From Caldalkalibacillus uzonensis (GTDB lineage: Bacteria; Bacillota; Bacilli; Caldalkalibacillales; Caldalkalibacillaceae): a DNA stretch of 64,000 nt. The position numbers were made by a program, and so were the translations under genes. Location of the stretch: positions 29,780 through 93,779 of the forward strand of contig NZ_JAUSUQ010000014.1 in NCBI RefSeq assembly GCF_030814135.1, written 5' to 3'. The notes below the pieces were generated by a model. That model was not told the DNA's origin, ran no database searches, and saw nothing but the letters and a program-made list of their open reading frames with translations. Below are positions 8,433 through 18,127 of the stretch, piece by piece; the stretch's first letter is position 1, and each line of letters begins with the position of its first letter.

Positions 8433-8711
8433 CTACACCCCGCTTACTAAGCGGTCTAAGGTGTGATCTGCCTCTTCCTCAGCAAGAAAGGCTTCTGAGG
8501 CCATATTCAGATTAATGTTGGCCATTTCCATATACCCTTTTTTCATGGTCTCCCGCAGCATGCGTTTTTTCCGCTCGCGGAGGTAGAATTTCATGGCTTG
8601 GCGAATCAGTTCACTGCGGTTGGACTGCTCTTTCTTGGCCACCCCATCCACTTCTTTCAGCAAGTTCTGGGGAAGGGTAATCATAATCCGCTTTGTTTTG
8701 GAATTAGACAC
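8433..8711 (-). CDS. ndoAI: Antitoxin EndoAI
   Basis: A 92-residue ribbon-helix-helix antitoxin. The RHH DNA-binding strand-helix is KRIMITLPQNLLKEVDGVA with SNRSELIRQAMKFYL. The C-terminal toxin-binding segment includes KKGYMEMANINLNMASEA and DRLVSGV, matching the B. subtilis homologue. The GTG at 8711 is chosen because GGAGGTG sits ten bases ahead. A TTG at 8717 is also possible but only four bases from it. It probably autoregulates with EndoA. Confidence 0.94.
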   Translation of the reverse strand: MSNSKTKRIMITLPQNLLKEVDGVAKKEQSNRSELIRQAMKFYLRERKKRMLRETMKKGYMEMANINLNMASEAFLAEEEADHTLDRLVSGV

Positions 8712-8869
8712 GATCAACGCACCTCCAACAATTGCCGTACAACCAATATTATGTCACGTATCGTTTAAATATACTACCATTATGCAGAGAAACAAAGGAA
8801 TTTATACGTGAGTCCTTCTTCCTTTATAGATTCTAACACGGGTGCAAAACGTCCTGCAACACATAATTT

Positions 8870-10063
8870 CTAGACCTCATTTCGTTTCCGGCTGATGAGA
8901 TCCTGCACTTCCGGTTTGACGCCCACATGGACCCTGGGCACCCGTTTGGTAATCTGGCAGGGGATTTCATAGTTAATGGTCCCAATCAGCCCGGCCAATT
9001 CATCAACACTGACCTCTTGTCCTCCTTGCCTGCCGATCAGCGTCACTTGTTGATGGCGGCTGTAAGGACGGTCCAGCTTAATCATCATTTGATCCATACA
9101 TACCCTCCCAACAACAGGGTAGCGCCGGCCATTAATCAGCACATGGGCCCGGTTGGATAAGAGCCGGCTGTAACCATCGGCATAACCGATAGGAATGGTG
9201 CCAATCCATTCCTCCTTCTGGGCCCGATAAGTACAGCCGTAGCTGATGCCGTGGCCGGCAGTCACCCGCTTCACCTGGCTCAATTTGGAGTGCAGGGAAA
9301 AAGCAGGCTCGAGATCAAAGGGCAGCAGTTCTGCCATCCAGGCGGACGGCAATAAGCCATACATGCTGATCCCCAAGCGGACAAGCGTGGCATGCCGTCC
9401 CATGGTTTGCCGGATCAGCCCGGCACTGTTAGCCAGATGAATACTGTCAGGCTGGATGCCGCTGGCCAGAATCTGGTCCACCATGTAATCAAAAGTCGCC
9501 AGTTGCTGGCGTAAATAGGTGTCGTCCCGCTCATCAGCGGTAGCTAAATGGGAATAAACACCCGTCCACTTCAGCACTTGGCTGGCGGGGTCAGAAGAGC
9601 TCCATTGGAGGTACTTACTAATCACCTGTTCAAGCTCTTGCTGGGAGCAGATGCCCAGCCGGCCCATGCCGGTGTCCAGCTTCAGATGAAACTGAAGCGG
9701 CGGTTCATCGGGGTGAACATGTGCCGCCATGTCCTTAAAATAAGCGTGATCCGGCACCGTGATATGCAGCTGGTGCCGCTGGGCCAAGGGCAAGTACGTG
9801 GGGAGCACATAACCCAGCACCAATATAGGGGCGCGGATACCTGCCTGGCGCAATTCAATGCCTTCTTCCAAGAGGGCCACTGCCAGCCAATCGGCTCCAG
9901 CTCTAAGGGCCGTTTTGGCCGCAGGAACAGCCCCATGACCGTAACCGTCTGCCTTTACCGTGGCCATAAGCTGTTTATCTTTGGACAGGTACGTTTTAAA
10001 CCGGGCTACATTATTAAAAATGGCGTCTAAATTAATTTCAGCCCATGTCTGCCGGTAAAACAT
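8870..10063 (-). CDS. alr: Alanine racemase
   Basis: A 397-residue PLP enzyme converting L- to D-alanine for cell wall synthesis. The PLP lysine is in MATVKADGYGHGA (residue about 38). The catalytic tyrosine region GISYGCTYRA is near 270, and the C-terminal beta domain has YPVVGRVCMDQMMI. The start MFYRQTWAEINLDAI is typical. The Shine-Dalgarno (GAGAG) is weak. It lies between ydcC and ndoAI as in B. subtilis. A terminator after ydcC implies its own promoter. Confidence 0.96.
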   Translation of the reverse strand: MFYRQTWAEINLDAIFNNVARFKTYLSKDKQLMATVKADGYGHGAVPAAKTALRAGADWLAVALLEEGIELRQAGIRAPILVLGYVLPTYLPLAQRHQLHITVPDHAYFKDMAAHVHPDEPPLQFHLKLDTGMGRLGICSQQELEQVISKYLQWSSSDPASQVLKWTGVYSHLATADERDDTYLRQQLATFDYMVDQILASGIQPDSIHLANSAGLIRQTMGRHATLVRLGISMYGLLPSAWMAELLPFDLEPAFSLHSKLSQVKRVTAGHGISYGCTYRAQKEEWIGTIPIGYADGYSRLLSNRAHVLINGRRYPVVGRVCMDQMMIKLDRPYSRHQQVTLIGRQGGQEVSVDELAGLIGTINYEIPCQITKRVPRVHVGVKPEVQDLISRKRNEV

Positions 10064-10132
10064 CTTGTTTCACTCTCTTTATCTTTTTTTCTCCATCATC
10101 CTTTCTCAATCATACCATGACAACAAAAAAAG

Positions 10133-10159
10133 AAGAATAGGAGATCAATGCCTATTCTT
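10133..10159 (-). terminator. Terminator after ydcC
   Basis: On the minus strand AAGAATAGG pairs with CCTATTCTT over an 8-9-base loop, followed by CTTTTTTTG. It separates ydcC from alr. Confidence 0.8.
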
Positions 10160-10214
10160 CCCTGCGGACAAAACTGACCCGGTCTATGTGAAGGCCCCTT
10201 GTCTCTCCAGTTGC

Positions 10215-11222
10215 TTATTTATCCGCTTGCCCCACCATGGATTGGGCAACAGCCACCATTTCTTCTTTAGGCAGATCACCGGTTAACCAGAAATCGACAC
10301 CGTCATAGGTCCAGATTAAGCTTTTGTCAGTCATCACACCAACGGCAAAGCCAAGGTCAACAGGCTCACCCTGGGGAATATGCACCATTTTGGCCTCGGC
10401 GTGCTGCTGAATAATGGTGAAATGATAATCTCCGGCGTAACGCAGCACCACTTTCGCTTCACCGTCTTGGTTGACCTCTTCTTCTTCAACCAGTTCCACG
10501 TTGGGTGGTTCATAAGCCGGGTAGAAGGTGCCTAAGCTTCTCTTTTCTTCTGTTTCCTCATCGGCCGACATGGTGGGCAAAGCATCCAGCCCGGCCCCTT
10601 GCATATTCCGCTGTATATCAAAAGCGTCATCTTCAAAGGTAGCGTCAAATTCCACATTGGAGAAATGCAATTCGACCAACACATTAAAGTCTGCATCCAT
10701 AATGTGAACTTTGGTCGGTTTCAAGTCTTTATCCAGCCAAATGCGTTGATGCTTCAAGGTTTTGTTCTGATAATTAGCCGCTGTGTCGAAGACATACTGG
10801 TCCCCCTCAATACTAAACTGGCGGTTTGAATCACTTAAGATGTCTCTGATCAGGGATTCATACAAATACACTTGAGGCTGGTTGCCGGGCCAGTTGCTTT
10901 GGAAACGAAAGCTTTTGTTCAAATGAGGGGTGAGCACAAAGACACCATCATCGTTTTTGAGAATAATCTGCGTGATGTCCCGTGCCTTGTTTGTCAGGCT
11001 GATGCGGTAATAATCCGGTGCCTTATGCCACACTTCCACTTCATATTCGTGGGGTTCCTGACCGGTCTGGAGCACCAGCTGAATATCAGCTTTATAGCTT
11101 TGCAAGGTGTCCAGGCGTTCGCTTAACTCTCCTACTACTTGCTCTTCATCTTTCGCACCGCAGGCTGCGAGAAGGGAGAGCGTTATTGCCAGTAAAGCAA
11201 GGATCAGCCATGCCTTTCTCAT
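10215..11222 (-). CDS. ydcC: LolA-like lipoprotein, sporulation protein YdcC
   Basis: A 335-residue lipoprotein with signal peptide and lipobox (LALLAITLSLLAAC, Cys near residue 20). It has a LolA/outer-membrane-lipoprotein-sorting-like beta body (YKADIQLVLQTG, YEVEVWHKAPDYYRI, RIWLDKDLKPTKVHIMDADF) and a C-terminal part with FWLTGDLPKEEMVAVAQSM, as in DUF4367 proteins. Role in sporulation is known only by association with B. subtilis YdcC. The ATG at 11222 follows AAGGG by eight bases; earlier in-frame codons lack a ribosome site. It follows acpS on the same strand. Confidence 0.85.
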   Translation of the reverse strand: MRKAWLILALLAITLSLLAACGAKDEEQVVGELSERLDTLQSYKADIQLVLQTGQEPHEYEVEVWHKAPDYYRISLTNKARDITQIILKNDDGVFVLTPHLNKSFRFQSNWPGNQPQVYLYESLIRDILSDSNRQFSIEGDQYVFDTAANYQNKTLKHQRIWLDKDLKPTKVHIMDADFNVLVELHFSNVEFDATFEDDAFDIQRNMQGAGLDALPTMSADEETEEKRSLGTFYPAYEPPNVELVEEEEVNQDGEAKVVLRYAGDYHFTIIQQHAEAKMVHIPQGEPVDLGFAVGVMTDKSLIWTYDGVDFWLTGDLPKEEMVAVAQSMVGQADK

Positions 11223-11312
11223 ATCATCATCCCTTTCACTCTTTTTACAATCCATATCTATGAGTGAAAAAGAGAAGATATGCAGACTAGCATGACATGC
11301 TCAAAAAATATC

Positions 11313-11687
11313 TCAGTGTTCCAGGATCACCTGGGCAATGGCGTACTGACGTGTATGGGAAATGGACAGATGGATGTTCAGCTGGCCAGCAGCACCATCA
11401 GTTAAGGATCGGTGCCAATGGACGGAGGGCGCTCCGCCAGGTTGATTTAAGATGGAGACGTGATGCCATGTAAAACGCCGGCCGACCCCACATCCCAGCG
11501 CTTTGGCCAATGCCTCCTTCGCTGCAAACCGGCCCGCCAGATACTCCACTTGCCGGAAAGCAGACAAACCCGCATACTGCTCCCATTCATCATCTGTCAG
11601 TATGCGCCTGATCAAACGTGGCCGTTCTTCACGCAAGCGTTTGATCCTCTCCAACTCTACCATATCAATCCCTGTTCCTATAATCAT
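11313..11687 (-). CDS. acpS: Holo-[acyl-carrier-protein] synthase
   Basis: A 124-residue phosphopantetheinyl transferase moving 4'-phosphopantetheine from CoA to ACP. The Mg-binding motifs GTGIDMVELERI and AGRFAAKEALAKALG are intact, as is ISHTRQYAIAQVI near the C terminus. The ATG at 11687 has GAGGGGCGG upstream. It is divergent from the rhomboid gene and upstream of ydcC, as in B. subtilis. Confidence 0.95.
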   Translation of the reverse strand: MIIGTGIDMVELERIKRLREERPRLIRRILTDDEWEQYAGLSAFRQVEYLAGRFAAKEALAKALGCGVGRRFTWHHVSILNQPGGAPSVHWHRSLTDGAAGQLNIHLSISHTRQYAIAQVILEH

Positions 11688-11791
11688 TCTTCCGCCCCTC
11701 TTCCAATTCATGATTTTCCGCTATGTAAAATATGATACAATATGGGCAGTATCTCTGTTGGAAGGAATGCTTGTAATGTGAGGTGAACTGC

Positions 11792-12553
11792 TTGTTTGTA
11801 CGGACGGAAAGCTTTCAACAGTTTATTCGTTACTACCCTGTGATCACCGCATTGATTGCCATTAACACCGTGCTGTTTGTCTTGATGCGTCTCCCGGTTA
11901 TCGGCGAAGTGGTCCGTTTTTATGGAGTGGGCCAAAATATGGCCGTCGCCATGGGTGAATACTGGCGCTTGATCACCCCTATTTTTTTACATTATGGGTT
12001 GATGCACTTTTTGTTTAACACCTTTGGCTTAATTATTTTCGCACCTGCCTTGGAACGGCTGCTCGGACGCTGGAAATTTATCGGTCTGTATCTGGCAACA
12101 GGCATTGCCGGTAATGTGGGCACGTATTTCCTGGGCCCAGACTATTACGCCCACCTGGGTGCATCCGGCGCTTTGTACGGTTTGCTGGGTTTGTACCTGT
12201 ACATGGTGCTGTTCCGCAAAGACCTGATGGACCCAGCCTCCAGTCAGATCGTCACCACCATTCTGATCATCGGTTTTATTTACAGCATTATTATGCCAGG
12301 TATCAACTGGTATGCCCACCTGTTTGGGTTTCTCTGCGGCCTGGCCCTGGGGCCGCTTGTGTTCAAGGGGCAAATGAAGTATTTTACCCTGATGAGCGAC
12401 CCGGCGCCCACCCGTTCTGCTGATCCCCATAAGATTCGCTTTGATCCCCGGCGCTGGCAAAAAAGGCACAAGCACAAACAAATAGGCAAGTATGTGCTGA
12501 TCGGTTTTGTTGTGTTCCTGATTGTACTCGGCTTGATCAACAGCCTGCGCTAG
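11792..12553 (+). CDS. Rhomboid family intramembrane serine protease (YdcA-like)
   Basis: A 253-residue polytopic membrane protease. The catalytic serine is in HLGASGALYGLLGLYLY and the catalytic histidine in INWYAHLFGFLCGLALG. Loop GEYWRLITPIFLHYGLMHFLFN precedes them as in bacterial rhomboids. Six helices plus a C-terminal helix (YVLIGFVVFLIVLGLI) are seen. TTG at 11792 is preferred (GAGGTG eight bases ahead, FVRTESFQQFIRYYP as in homologues); a GTG at 11783 overlaps the ribosome site. Substrate unknown. Confidence 0.92.
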   Translation: MFVRTESFQQFIRYYPVITALIAINTVLFVLMRLPVIGEVVRFYGVGQNMAVAMGEYWRLITPIFLHYGLMHFLFNTFGLIIFAPALERLLGRWKFIGLYLATGIAGNVGTYFLGPDYYAHLGASGALYGLLGLYLYMVLFRKDLMDPASSQIVTTILIIGFIYSIIMPGINWYAHLFGFLCGLALGPLVFKGQMKYFTLMSDPAPTRSADPHKIRFDPRRWQKRHKHKQIGKYVLIGFVVFLIVLGLINSLR

Positions 12554-12567
12554 ACAGCCACATACAC

Positions 12568-12593
12568 GAGCCCGGCCTGTCAGAGGCGGGCTC
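12568..12593. terminator. Hairpin between convergent genes
   Basis: GAGCCCG (12568-12574) pairs with CGGGCTC (12587-12593), followed by TTGGCTTGT. It lies between the rhomboid gene and the convergent lyase gene. The T-tract is poor. Confidence 0.5.
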
Positions 12594-12621
12594 TTGGCTT
12601 GTCATGTCAACCTATGTGAAC

Positions 12622-14007
12622 CTAAACCAGATGCTCGGGATTTAAGATACGCTCCGCTTCTTCTTCAGTCAAGAGCCTCTCTTCCACCACAACTTCACGC
12701 ACCGTTTTGCCTTGTTGATATGCTTTTTTGGCGATTTGAGACGCACGTTCATACCCCATGTACGGGTTCAGAACTGTGGCCAAAGCGGTGCTTCTCTCCA
12801 GCCAATAGGCGCATTGGTCCCGGTCCACTTCCAATCCTGTGACACACCGTTCCCGGAACACCTTGATGCCGTTACCCAGCAGGGTAACGGAGTTTAAAAC
12901 ATTGTAACCAATCACCGGCATCATGGCATTAATCTCCAGCTGGCTTTCACAAGCAGCTGTTGTCACAACCGTGTCATTGCCAATGACCTGGGCACAAATC
13001 ATGTACATGTTCTCCGGTATTACAGGGTTTACTTTTCCCGGCATGATGGAAGATCCTGGCTGCACAGCCGGCAATCGGATTTCGGCCAAGCCGGTACGTG
13101 GTCCCGAGCTTAAGAGGCGCAAATCACTGGAGATTTTGATTAAATGGATGGCCAGCTCTTTTAAAGCATGACTGACACGAACAGCCGCACCTGTGTTTTG
13201 CATGAAACTGAACCTGTCCTTTGGCAGACGGAAGGGCAACTGAGTTCGCCTGGCCACGTCGGACACCGCTTTTCGCGCATAATCAGGATGGGCATTGATC
13301 CCTGTTCCCACCGCATTCCCGCCAAGACCGATCTCATACAGATAGTCAAGACACCCATGAATGTTGTCCCTGGCATAAGCCAACGATTGGGCATAGCCCC
13401 CGAAAACTTGTGAATAACGGATTGGAACCGCATCCTGCAGGTGGGTGCGCCCCGCTTTAATCACATTATCATAGGTTTCTGCTTTTTCTTTCAATACCGT
13501 AATCAAGGCATCCACTTCACCCAGCAAGCGATGCTGAATGTCCTCTGCAACGGCAATGTTAATAGCTGCATGAATGGTGTCATTGGTCGATTGGGCCATA
13601 TTCACATGATCGTTGGGATGAACCAGGCTGATATCGCCCCGCTCACCCCCCAAAATTTCACTGGACCGGCTGGCAATCACTTCGTTGGCATTCATGTTTT
13701 GCGACGTGCCTGCTCCCGCCTGATAAGCATCCACCACAAACTGATCATCCCATTTGCCTTCAATCACTTCCTCAGCCGCCTGAATGATGGCTTTGGCCAC
13801 CCGTTCCTCCAGTGCCCCTACTTCGCAGTTCGCTTTGGCGGCTGATGCTTTAATAATGCCCTGGGCCCGGATAAACGAACGAGGCAACCGCTGGCCGCTG
13901 ATGGGAAAATTTTCTACCGCCCGCTGGGTTTGAGCGCCGTAATAAGCCTCTTTCGGTACTTTAACTTCACCTAGCGGATCACGGGCAATGCGGAAAGCAT
14001 CAGTCAT
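12622..14007 (-). CDS. Aspartase/fumarase superfamily lyase, probably aspartate ammonia-lyase
   Basis: A 461-residue homotetrameric lyase. The substrate-binding SS loop signature GSSIMPGKVNP is intact. THLQDAVPIRYSQ, GTSQNMNANEV and VHPNDHVNMAQSTND are other conserved patches. The residues after the signature (VIPENMYMICAQVIGNDT) follow aspartases (VxPE) rather than class II fumarases (TQCEA), while HPNDHVN is fumarase-like. AspA is favoured; fumarase or another fumarate-forming lyase is not excluded. The ATG at 14007 or 14010 lies behind GAGAGGTGGAG. It is divergent from hom, whose pathway starts from aspartate. Confidence 0.8.
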   Translation of the reverse strand: MTDAFRIARDPLGEVKVPKEAYYGAQTQRAVENFPISGQRLPRSFIRAQGIIKASAAKANCEVGALEERVAKAIIQAAEEVIEGKWDDQFVVDAYQAGAGTSQNMNANEVIASRSSEILGGERGDISLVHPNDHVNMAQSTNDTIHAAINIAVAEDIQHRLLGEVDALITVLKEKAETYDNVIKAGRTHLQDAVPIRYSQVFGGYAQSLAYARDNIHGCLDYLYEIGLGGNAVGTGINAHPDYARKAVSDVARRTQLPFRLPKDRFSFMQNTGAAVRVSHALKELAIHLIKISSDLRLLSSGPRTGLAEIRLPAVQPGSSIMPGKVNPVIPENMYMICAQVIGNDTVVTTAACESQLEINAMMPVIGYNVLNSVTLLGNGIKVFRERCVTGLEVDRDQCAYWLERSTALATVLNPYMGYERASQIAKKAYQQGKTVREVVVEERLLTEEEAERILNPEHLV

Positions 14008-14117
14008 CATCTCCACCTCTCTGGTTTTCATTTATGTTCCCTTCTACAGTCTCCCCTAATCCCGCTTTGCCCAACAAGCATCCCTGAAAAAGTTTAGAAC
14101 ATTTTCGCGTAAATCCC

Positions 14118-14146
14118 TTGCCAAATAACCTTTACAGGAGTATAAT
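14118..14146 (+). promoter_or_regulatory. Sigma-A promoter of hom-thrC-thrB
   Basis: TTGCCA, a 17-base spacer, then TATAAT (14141-14146). The predicted start lies about 50 bases before the hom ATG, leaving no room for a riboswitch or T-box. Confidence 0.85.
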
Positions 14147-14203
14147 GTCCTCTATATATAGACAATTGTTTCTTTCACAAAAACACACGGGGAGTGGTAG
14201 AGA

Positions 14204-15499
14204 ATGACAGATGTGATATCGGTTGGATTATTAGGGCTGGGGACGGTTGGCTGCGGCGTGGCCCGCATTATCGAGGATCATCAAGAAGAGCTTGAGCATC
14301 AAACTGGCTGTGCTATTCGCATTAAAAAAGCGTTGGTACAGCATTTAGATAAAGAACGGGACGTTAAGCTGGACCCAGACTTATTAACCAATCATGCCGA
14401 AGAGGTGATATTTGATCCGGAAATCGATGTGATTGTAGAAGTGATGGGTGGGATTGAACAAACCAGGGAGTATGTCCTGGACGCCTTGCGCCAGAAAAAA
14501 CATGTGGTCACCGCCAACAAAGATTTAATCGCCTTGCATGGGGCCGAGCTTTTGCAAGCGGCTCAGGAAAACGGCTGCGACTTGTATTATGAAGCCAGCG
14601 TTGCCGGCGGCATTCCCATCCTCCGCAGTTTGGTCGAAGGGCTTGCTTCTGACCGTATTCTTAAGATCATGGGGATTGTCAATGGCACGACCAACTACAT
14701 CTTAACCAAAATGAGCAAAGAAGGGGCCGCCTATGAAGAAGCACTGCGGGAAGCGCAAAAGCTGGGTTATGCGGAAGCCGATCCCACCGCTGATGTGGAA
14801 GGGTTGGATGCGGCCCGCAAAATGGCCATCTTAAGCACCCTCGGTTTTTTGACCAATGTGGAATTGGATGACGTCTCTGTACAGGGCATTTCCCAAGTGA
14901 CAGCTGAAGATATTGCTTACTGCGCCAAACTGGGCTATACCATGAAACTGATCGGCATTGCCCAGCGGGATGAGGGGCGCATTGAAGTCAGCGTTCAGCC
15001 CACCCTTTTGCCACATGACCATCCTCTGGCCGCGGTCAGCAATGAATATAATGCGGTCTATGTTTACGGAGAGAGTGTGGGGCAAACCATGTTTTACGGC
15101 CCGGGAGCCGGGCAGCTGCCCACCGCCACAGCTGTTGTCTCCGATTTGGTCACTGTCGTCAAACACATGCGCCTTGGAGTGAGCGGGCGCAGTATGGTGG
15201 CTCCCTTGTATCCTAAGCATCTCAAAACAAAGGAGGAAATTTTATCTAAATACTTTTTGCGCCTGCATGTGAAAGATCAAACGGGAGCGTTCGCCACTAT
15301 CACTTCCCTGTTTTCAGAGCATGGCGTTAGCCTGGAACGGGTGCTGCAACTGCCTCTAAAAGAAGCAGGGTTGGCCGAAGTGGTGATCATGACTCATCAA
15401 ACCAATAAAAAAGCCTTTGATGAGGTGTGCCAGGCACTGGAATGTCTAGAAGTGATTCAAGCCGTCAAGAGTCGTTACCGCGTGGAAGGAGAGTCATAA
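14204..15499 (+). CDS. hom: Homoserine dehydrogenase
   Basis: A 431-residue NAD(P)-dependent enzyme reducing aspartate semialdehyde to homoserine. The Rossmann motif [15 protein letters not shown] is at residues 8-22. The catalytic domain shows [26 protein letters not shown] and the [17 protein letters not shown] substrate signature. A C-terminal ACT domain (about 350-425, [15 protein letters not shown]) suggests feedback control by threonine. The ATG follows GGGGAGTGG. First gene of the Thr operon; thrC starts 2 bases after its stop. Confidence 0.97.
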   Translation: MTDVISVGLLGLGTVGCGVARIIEDHQEELEHQTGCAIRIKKALVQHLDKERDVKLDPDLLTNHAEEVIFDPEIDVIVEVMGGIEQTREYVLDALRQKKHVVTANKDLIALHGAELLQAAQENGCDLYYEASVAGGIPILRSLVEGLASDRILKIMGIVNGTTNYILTKMSKEGAAYEEALREAQKLGYAEADPTADVEGLDAARKMAILSTLGFLTNVELDDVSVQGISQVTAEDIAYCAKLGYTMKLIGIAQRDEGRIEVSVQPTLLPHDHPLAAVSNEYNAVYVYGESVGQTMFYGPGAGQLPTATAVVSDLVTVVKHMRLGVSGRSMVAPLYPKHLKTKEEILSKYFLRLHVKDQTGAFATITSLFSEHGVSLERVLQLPLKEAGLAEVVIMTHQTNKKAFDEVCQALECLEVIQAVKSRYRVEGES

Positions 15500-15501
15500 G
15501 C

Positions 15502-16563
15502 ATGAGTTGGAAAGGACTATTAGATCATTATGCCCCGTATCTGCCTATTACCGAGCAAACACCCCGTTTGTCACTCAATGAGGGCAATACCCCCCTCATC
15601 CGTTTAGAGACACTGTCAGAGCGCTGGAATGTGGATCTGTATGTCAAAGTGGAGGGAGCCAATCCCACCGGATCATTTAAAGACAGAGGGATGGTGCTGG
15701 CCGTTGCCAAGGCCAAAGAAGAAGGCAGTGAAGCCATCATCTGCGCTTCCACCGGCAACACCTCTGCTTCAGCTGCCGCCTATGCCGCCCGGGCCAAGCT
15801 GCGCTGTATCATTGTCATCCCGGAAGGAAAGATCGCTTTAGGCAAACTGGCTCAGGCGGTCATGTATGGTGCTGAGATTTACGCCATTGAGGGCAATTTT
15901 GACCAAGCGCTGGCCATGGTGCGGGACATTGCGGCAGAAGAACCGCTGACGCTGGTCAATTCAGTGAACCCTTACCGGATTGAAGGCCAGAAAACAGCCG
16001 CTTTTGAAATCTGCGATTCGTTAGGGCAAGCACCGGACATTTTGGCCATTCCAGTGGGCAATGCCGGCAACATCAGCGCTTATTGGAAAGGATTTAAAGA
16101 ATATGACCGCTGCCATCACACCGGGCTCCCTGAGATGCACGGCTTTGAAGCAGAGGGTGCGGCAGCAATCGTGCAAGGCCGGGTGATCGAATACCCCGAA
16201 ACGATTGCCACAGCCATTCGCATTGGCAATCCGGCCAGCTGGCAAACCGCTGTTGCCGCCGCTCAGGAGTCCGGCGGACAAATCGATGCTGTGACCGATG
16301 AAGAGATTCTTGAGGCTTATCGTCTGCTGGCTCGTGAAGAAGGTTTGTTTGCCGAACCGGCCTCCTGCGCCTCCTTGGCCGGCGTCAAAAAACAACTTGA
16401 AACAGGACAAATCAAAGCAGGCAGCCGTATCGTTTGCGTTTTGACCGGCAACGGGTTAAAAGATCCCAACACAGCCATGGAAGCGGTCAGCATGAAGCCA
16501 CAGGTGATCCCCAATGACAAACAGGCTTTGTTACACAAGCTAAAAGAAGGTGTACGCTCATGA
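15502..16563 (+). CDS. thrC: Threonine synthase
   Basis: A 353-residue PLP enzyme turning O-phosphohomoserine into threonine. The PLP lysine is in [11 protein letters not shown]; the phosphate-binding loop is [31 protein letters not shown] is conserved. The ATG at 15502 follows GGAAGGAGAG inside the end of hom; frame upstream is unrelated. The stop overlaps the thrB start (ATGA). Confidence 0.97.
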   Translation: MSWKGLLDHYAPYLPITEQTPRLSLNEGNTPLIRLETLSERWNVDLYVKVEGANPTGSFKDRGMVLAVAKAKEEGSEAIICASTGNTSASAAAYAARAKLRCIIVIPEGKIALGKLAQAVMYGAEIYAIEGNFDQALAMVRDIAAEEPLTLVNSVNPYRIEGQKTAAFEICDSLGQAPDILAIPVGNAGNISAYWKGFKEYDRCHHTGLPEMHGFEAEGAAAIVQGRVIEYPETIATAIRIGNPASWQTAVAAAQESGGQIDAVTDEEILEAYRLLAREEGLFAEPASCASLAGVKKQLETGQIKAGSRIVCVLTGNGLKDPNTAMEAVSMKPQVIPNDKQALLHKLKEGVRS

Positions 16564-17471
16564 ATGAACCTTCCTTTATAATCCGTGTCCCTGGAAGTAC
16601 GGCTAACTTGGGACCGGGCTTCGACTCCATCGGTTTGGCTGTTAACCGCTACCTTGAGCTGACTGTCACCCCGGGGGAAAGCTGGTTGTTTGTCGGTGAC
16701 GGTGAGCTGCGTGACTTGCCTCCTCTTGAGGATAACTTGATTTACCAGGTGGCCCAGCAAGTGGCCGAACAACATGGACGGTCACTCCCTCCCCGCCAAG
16801 TGGCGATGCAAAGCACGATTCCCTTGGCCAAAGGGTTGGGCAGCAGTGCAGCTGCCATTGTGGCCGCCATTGAGCTGGCCAATCAAGTCTTGGAGCTCGG
16901 GCTGACACAGAATGAAAAATTACGCCTGGCTGCTTTAATCGAAGGGCATCCAGACAATGTCTCCGCTTCAGTGTTTGGGGGGTTGGTCATCGGCAGCCAT
17001 TGCCAAGAGTGGACTGATGTGGTGCCTTGCGGTGTTCCACCTGTGGACATGGTGCTCATGGTCCCGGACAGCCAATTGTTAACCAAGAAGGCACGTAACA
17101 TTCTCCCTGACCGCTTGGCATTCAAAGAAGCAGTTACAGCAAGCAGCATCAGCAATGTCCTGGTCGCTGCTCTCTTAAACAATGACTGGGCCACAGCAGG
17201 AAAAATGATGAGGCGCGACCGTTTCCATCACCCCTACAGAACCCAGTTGATTCCGGAACTGGCATCAATATTACAGGAGCAAGACCACTTCCCTGCTTAC
17301 GGAGCTGCATTAAGTGGCGCCGGACCTTCCATTATCTGGTTTTCTCCTGTGGGAGAAGGGAAATATCTTGAACAGCTCTTGGCTAAGCGTTACCCTCAGT
17401 ACAGTTTTGAACAGCTGCAACCTGATTCCCACGGGGTCACAGTGATCAAATCAAGTATATGCCGTTCTTGA
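16560..17471 (+). CDS. thrB: Homoserine kinase
   Basis: A 303-residue GHMP kinase phosphorylating homoserine. The ATP-binding motif [17 protein letters not shown] and the N-terminal [19 protein letters not shown] are intact, as is the C-terminal [13 protein letters not shown]. Overlaps thrC by four bases (ATGA). Last gene of the operon, followed 7 bases later by a strong terminator. Confidence 0.97.
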   Translation: MNEPSFIIRVPGSTANLGPGFDSIGLAVNRYLELTVTPGESWLFVGDGELRDLPPLEDNLIYQVAQQVAEQHGRSLPPRQVAMQSTIPLAKGLGSSAAAIVAAIELANQVLELGLTQNEKLRLAALIEGHPDNVSASVFGGLVIGSHCQEWTDVVPCGVPPVDMVLMVPDSQLLTKKARNILPDRLAFKEAVTASSISNVLVAALLNNDWATAGKMMRRDRFHHPYRTQLIPELASILQEQDHFPAYGAALSGAGPSIIWFSPVGEGKYLEQLLAKRYPQYSFEQLQPDSHGVTVIKSSICRS

Positions 17472-17478
17472 CACACAA

Positions 17479-17524
17479 AACCACACTAAAATAGGCTGTT
17501 ACGCCTATTTTAGTGTGGTTTTTT
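17479..17524 (+). terminator. Rho-independent terminator of the thr operon
   Basis: A perfect 18-bp stem (17479-17496 with 17503-17520), loop TGTTAC, followed by TTTTTT. Confidence 0.95.
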
Positions 17525-17704
17525 CTAGCACAACATATTTGGCCCTAACTTCTCATATATATAAACTACCCCCACCAAATATGCCCTTGTATTCCCTTAA
17601 ACATCTGTACAAGCCAAAAGATAGTAAGAAAGCATCTCTATAATAAAGACAAGATGATTATATTTTCTAAATATTTATATATTTGGTCCTATTAGACTAC
17701 TGTG

Positions 17705-17733
17705 TTGGGTTGGAAATTGTTGTATGATAAAAT
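17705..17733 (+). promoter_or_regulatory. Candidate promoter of the small toxin gene
   Basis: TTGGGT, 17 bases, TAAAAT. The predicted start is about 45 bases before the toxin ATG. It lies in an otherwise AT-rich, gene-free stretch (17525-17786) in which nothing else was recognised. Confidence 0.6.
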
Positions 17734-17786
17734 TAGAGCCCTACTTTGGGGTGGGGAAAAAAAAGAGGCAAAAGGGGGGAGATGAG

Positions 17787-17885
17787 ATGGAGCTTACCAT
17801 CGCTACAGCCATCATTGCTGCCGGAATGTTTGTAATCTCTCTGGTCAATTTGGTCATTACACTCATCGACAAGATGAAAAAGTAA
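17787..17885 (+). CDS. Putative holin-like type I toxin (TxpA/BsrG-like)
   Basis: A 32-residue peptide: short acidic N terminus (MELTIAT), one membrane helix (AIIAAGMFVISLVNLVITLI), and a basic tail DKMKK. The layout and the GMFVISLVNLVITLI pattern match the small holin-like toxins of Bacillus (TxpA, BsrG, BsrE, YonT group). Those are membrane-acting and silenced by antisense RNA. AAAGGGGGGAGATGAG gives a strong ribosome site. A promoter lies upstream and a hairpin terminator overlaps the 3' end. No antisense promoter was proven. Too short for standard gene calling. Confidence 0.72.
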   Translation: MELTIATAIIAAGMFVISLVNLVITLIDKMKK

Positions 17886-17915
17886 CCCACCTCCCGACAA
17901 GGCAGGTTACTTTTT
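17877..17915 (+). terminator. Terminator overlapping the toxin stop codon
   Basis: AAAAAGTAACC (17877-17887) pairs with GGTTACTTTTT (17905-17915). The stem contains the toxin stop codon, as is common for compact type I toxin mRNAs. Confidence 0.8.
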
Positions 17916-17954
17916 CCCGCTGAGTAGACGACGGATGACAGCCTACCCTTTGCG

Positions 17955-17986
17955 GATAACCGAGGTGCGGCAACACCTCGGTTATC
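17955..17986. other. Perfect 13-bp hairpin downstream of the toxin
   Basis: GATAACCGAGGTG, loop CGGCAA, CACCTCGGTTATC. There is no T tract on either strand. It may be part of an antisense antitoxin RNA or a second terminator. Confidence 0.55.
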
Positions 17987-18127
17987 ATTATATAACAAAC
18001 ATAATTACATTATACAATGTTTTTTTAAAATTTAAACCTCTATTTTTGGAAAGCAGGGCCCATTTTTATGTGACCATAGGCCTACACTTTCTTAAAAAGG
18101 AACAAATAATGTACTGGAGGGATCCTG

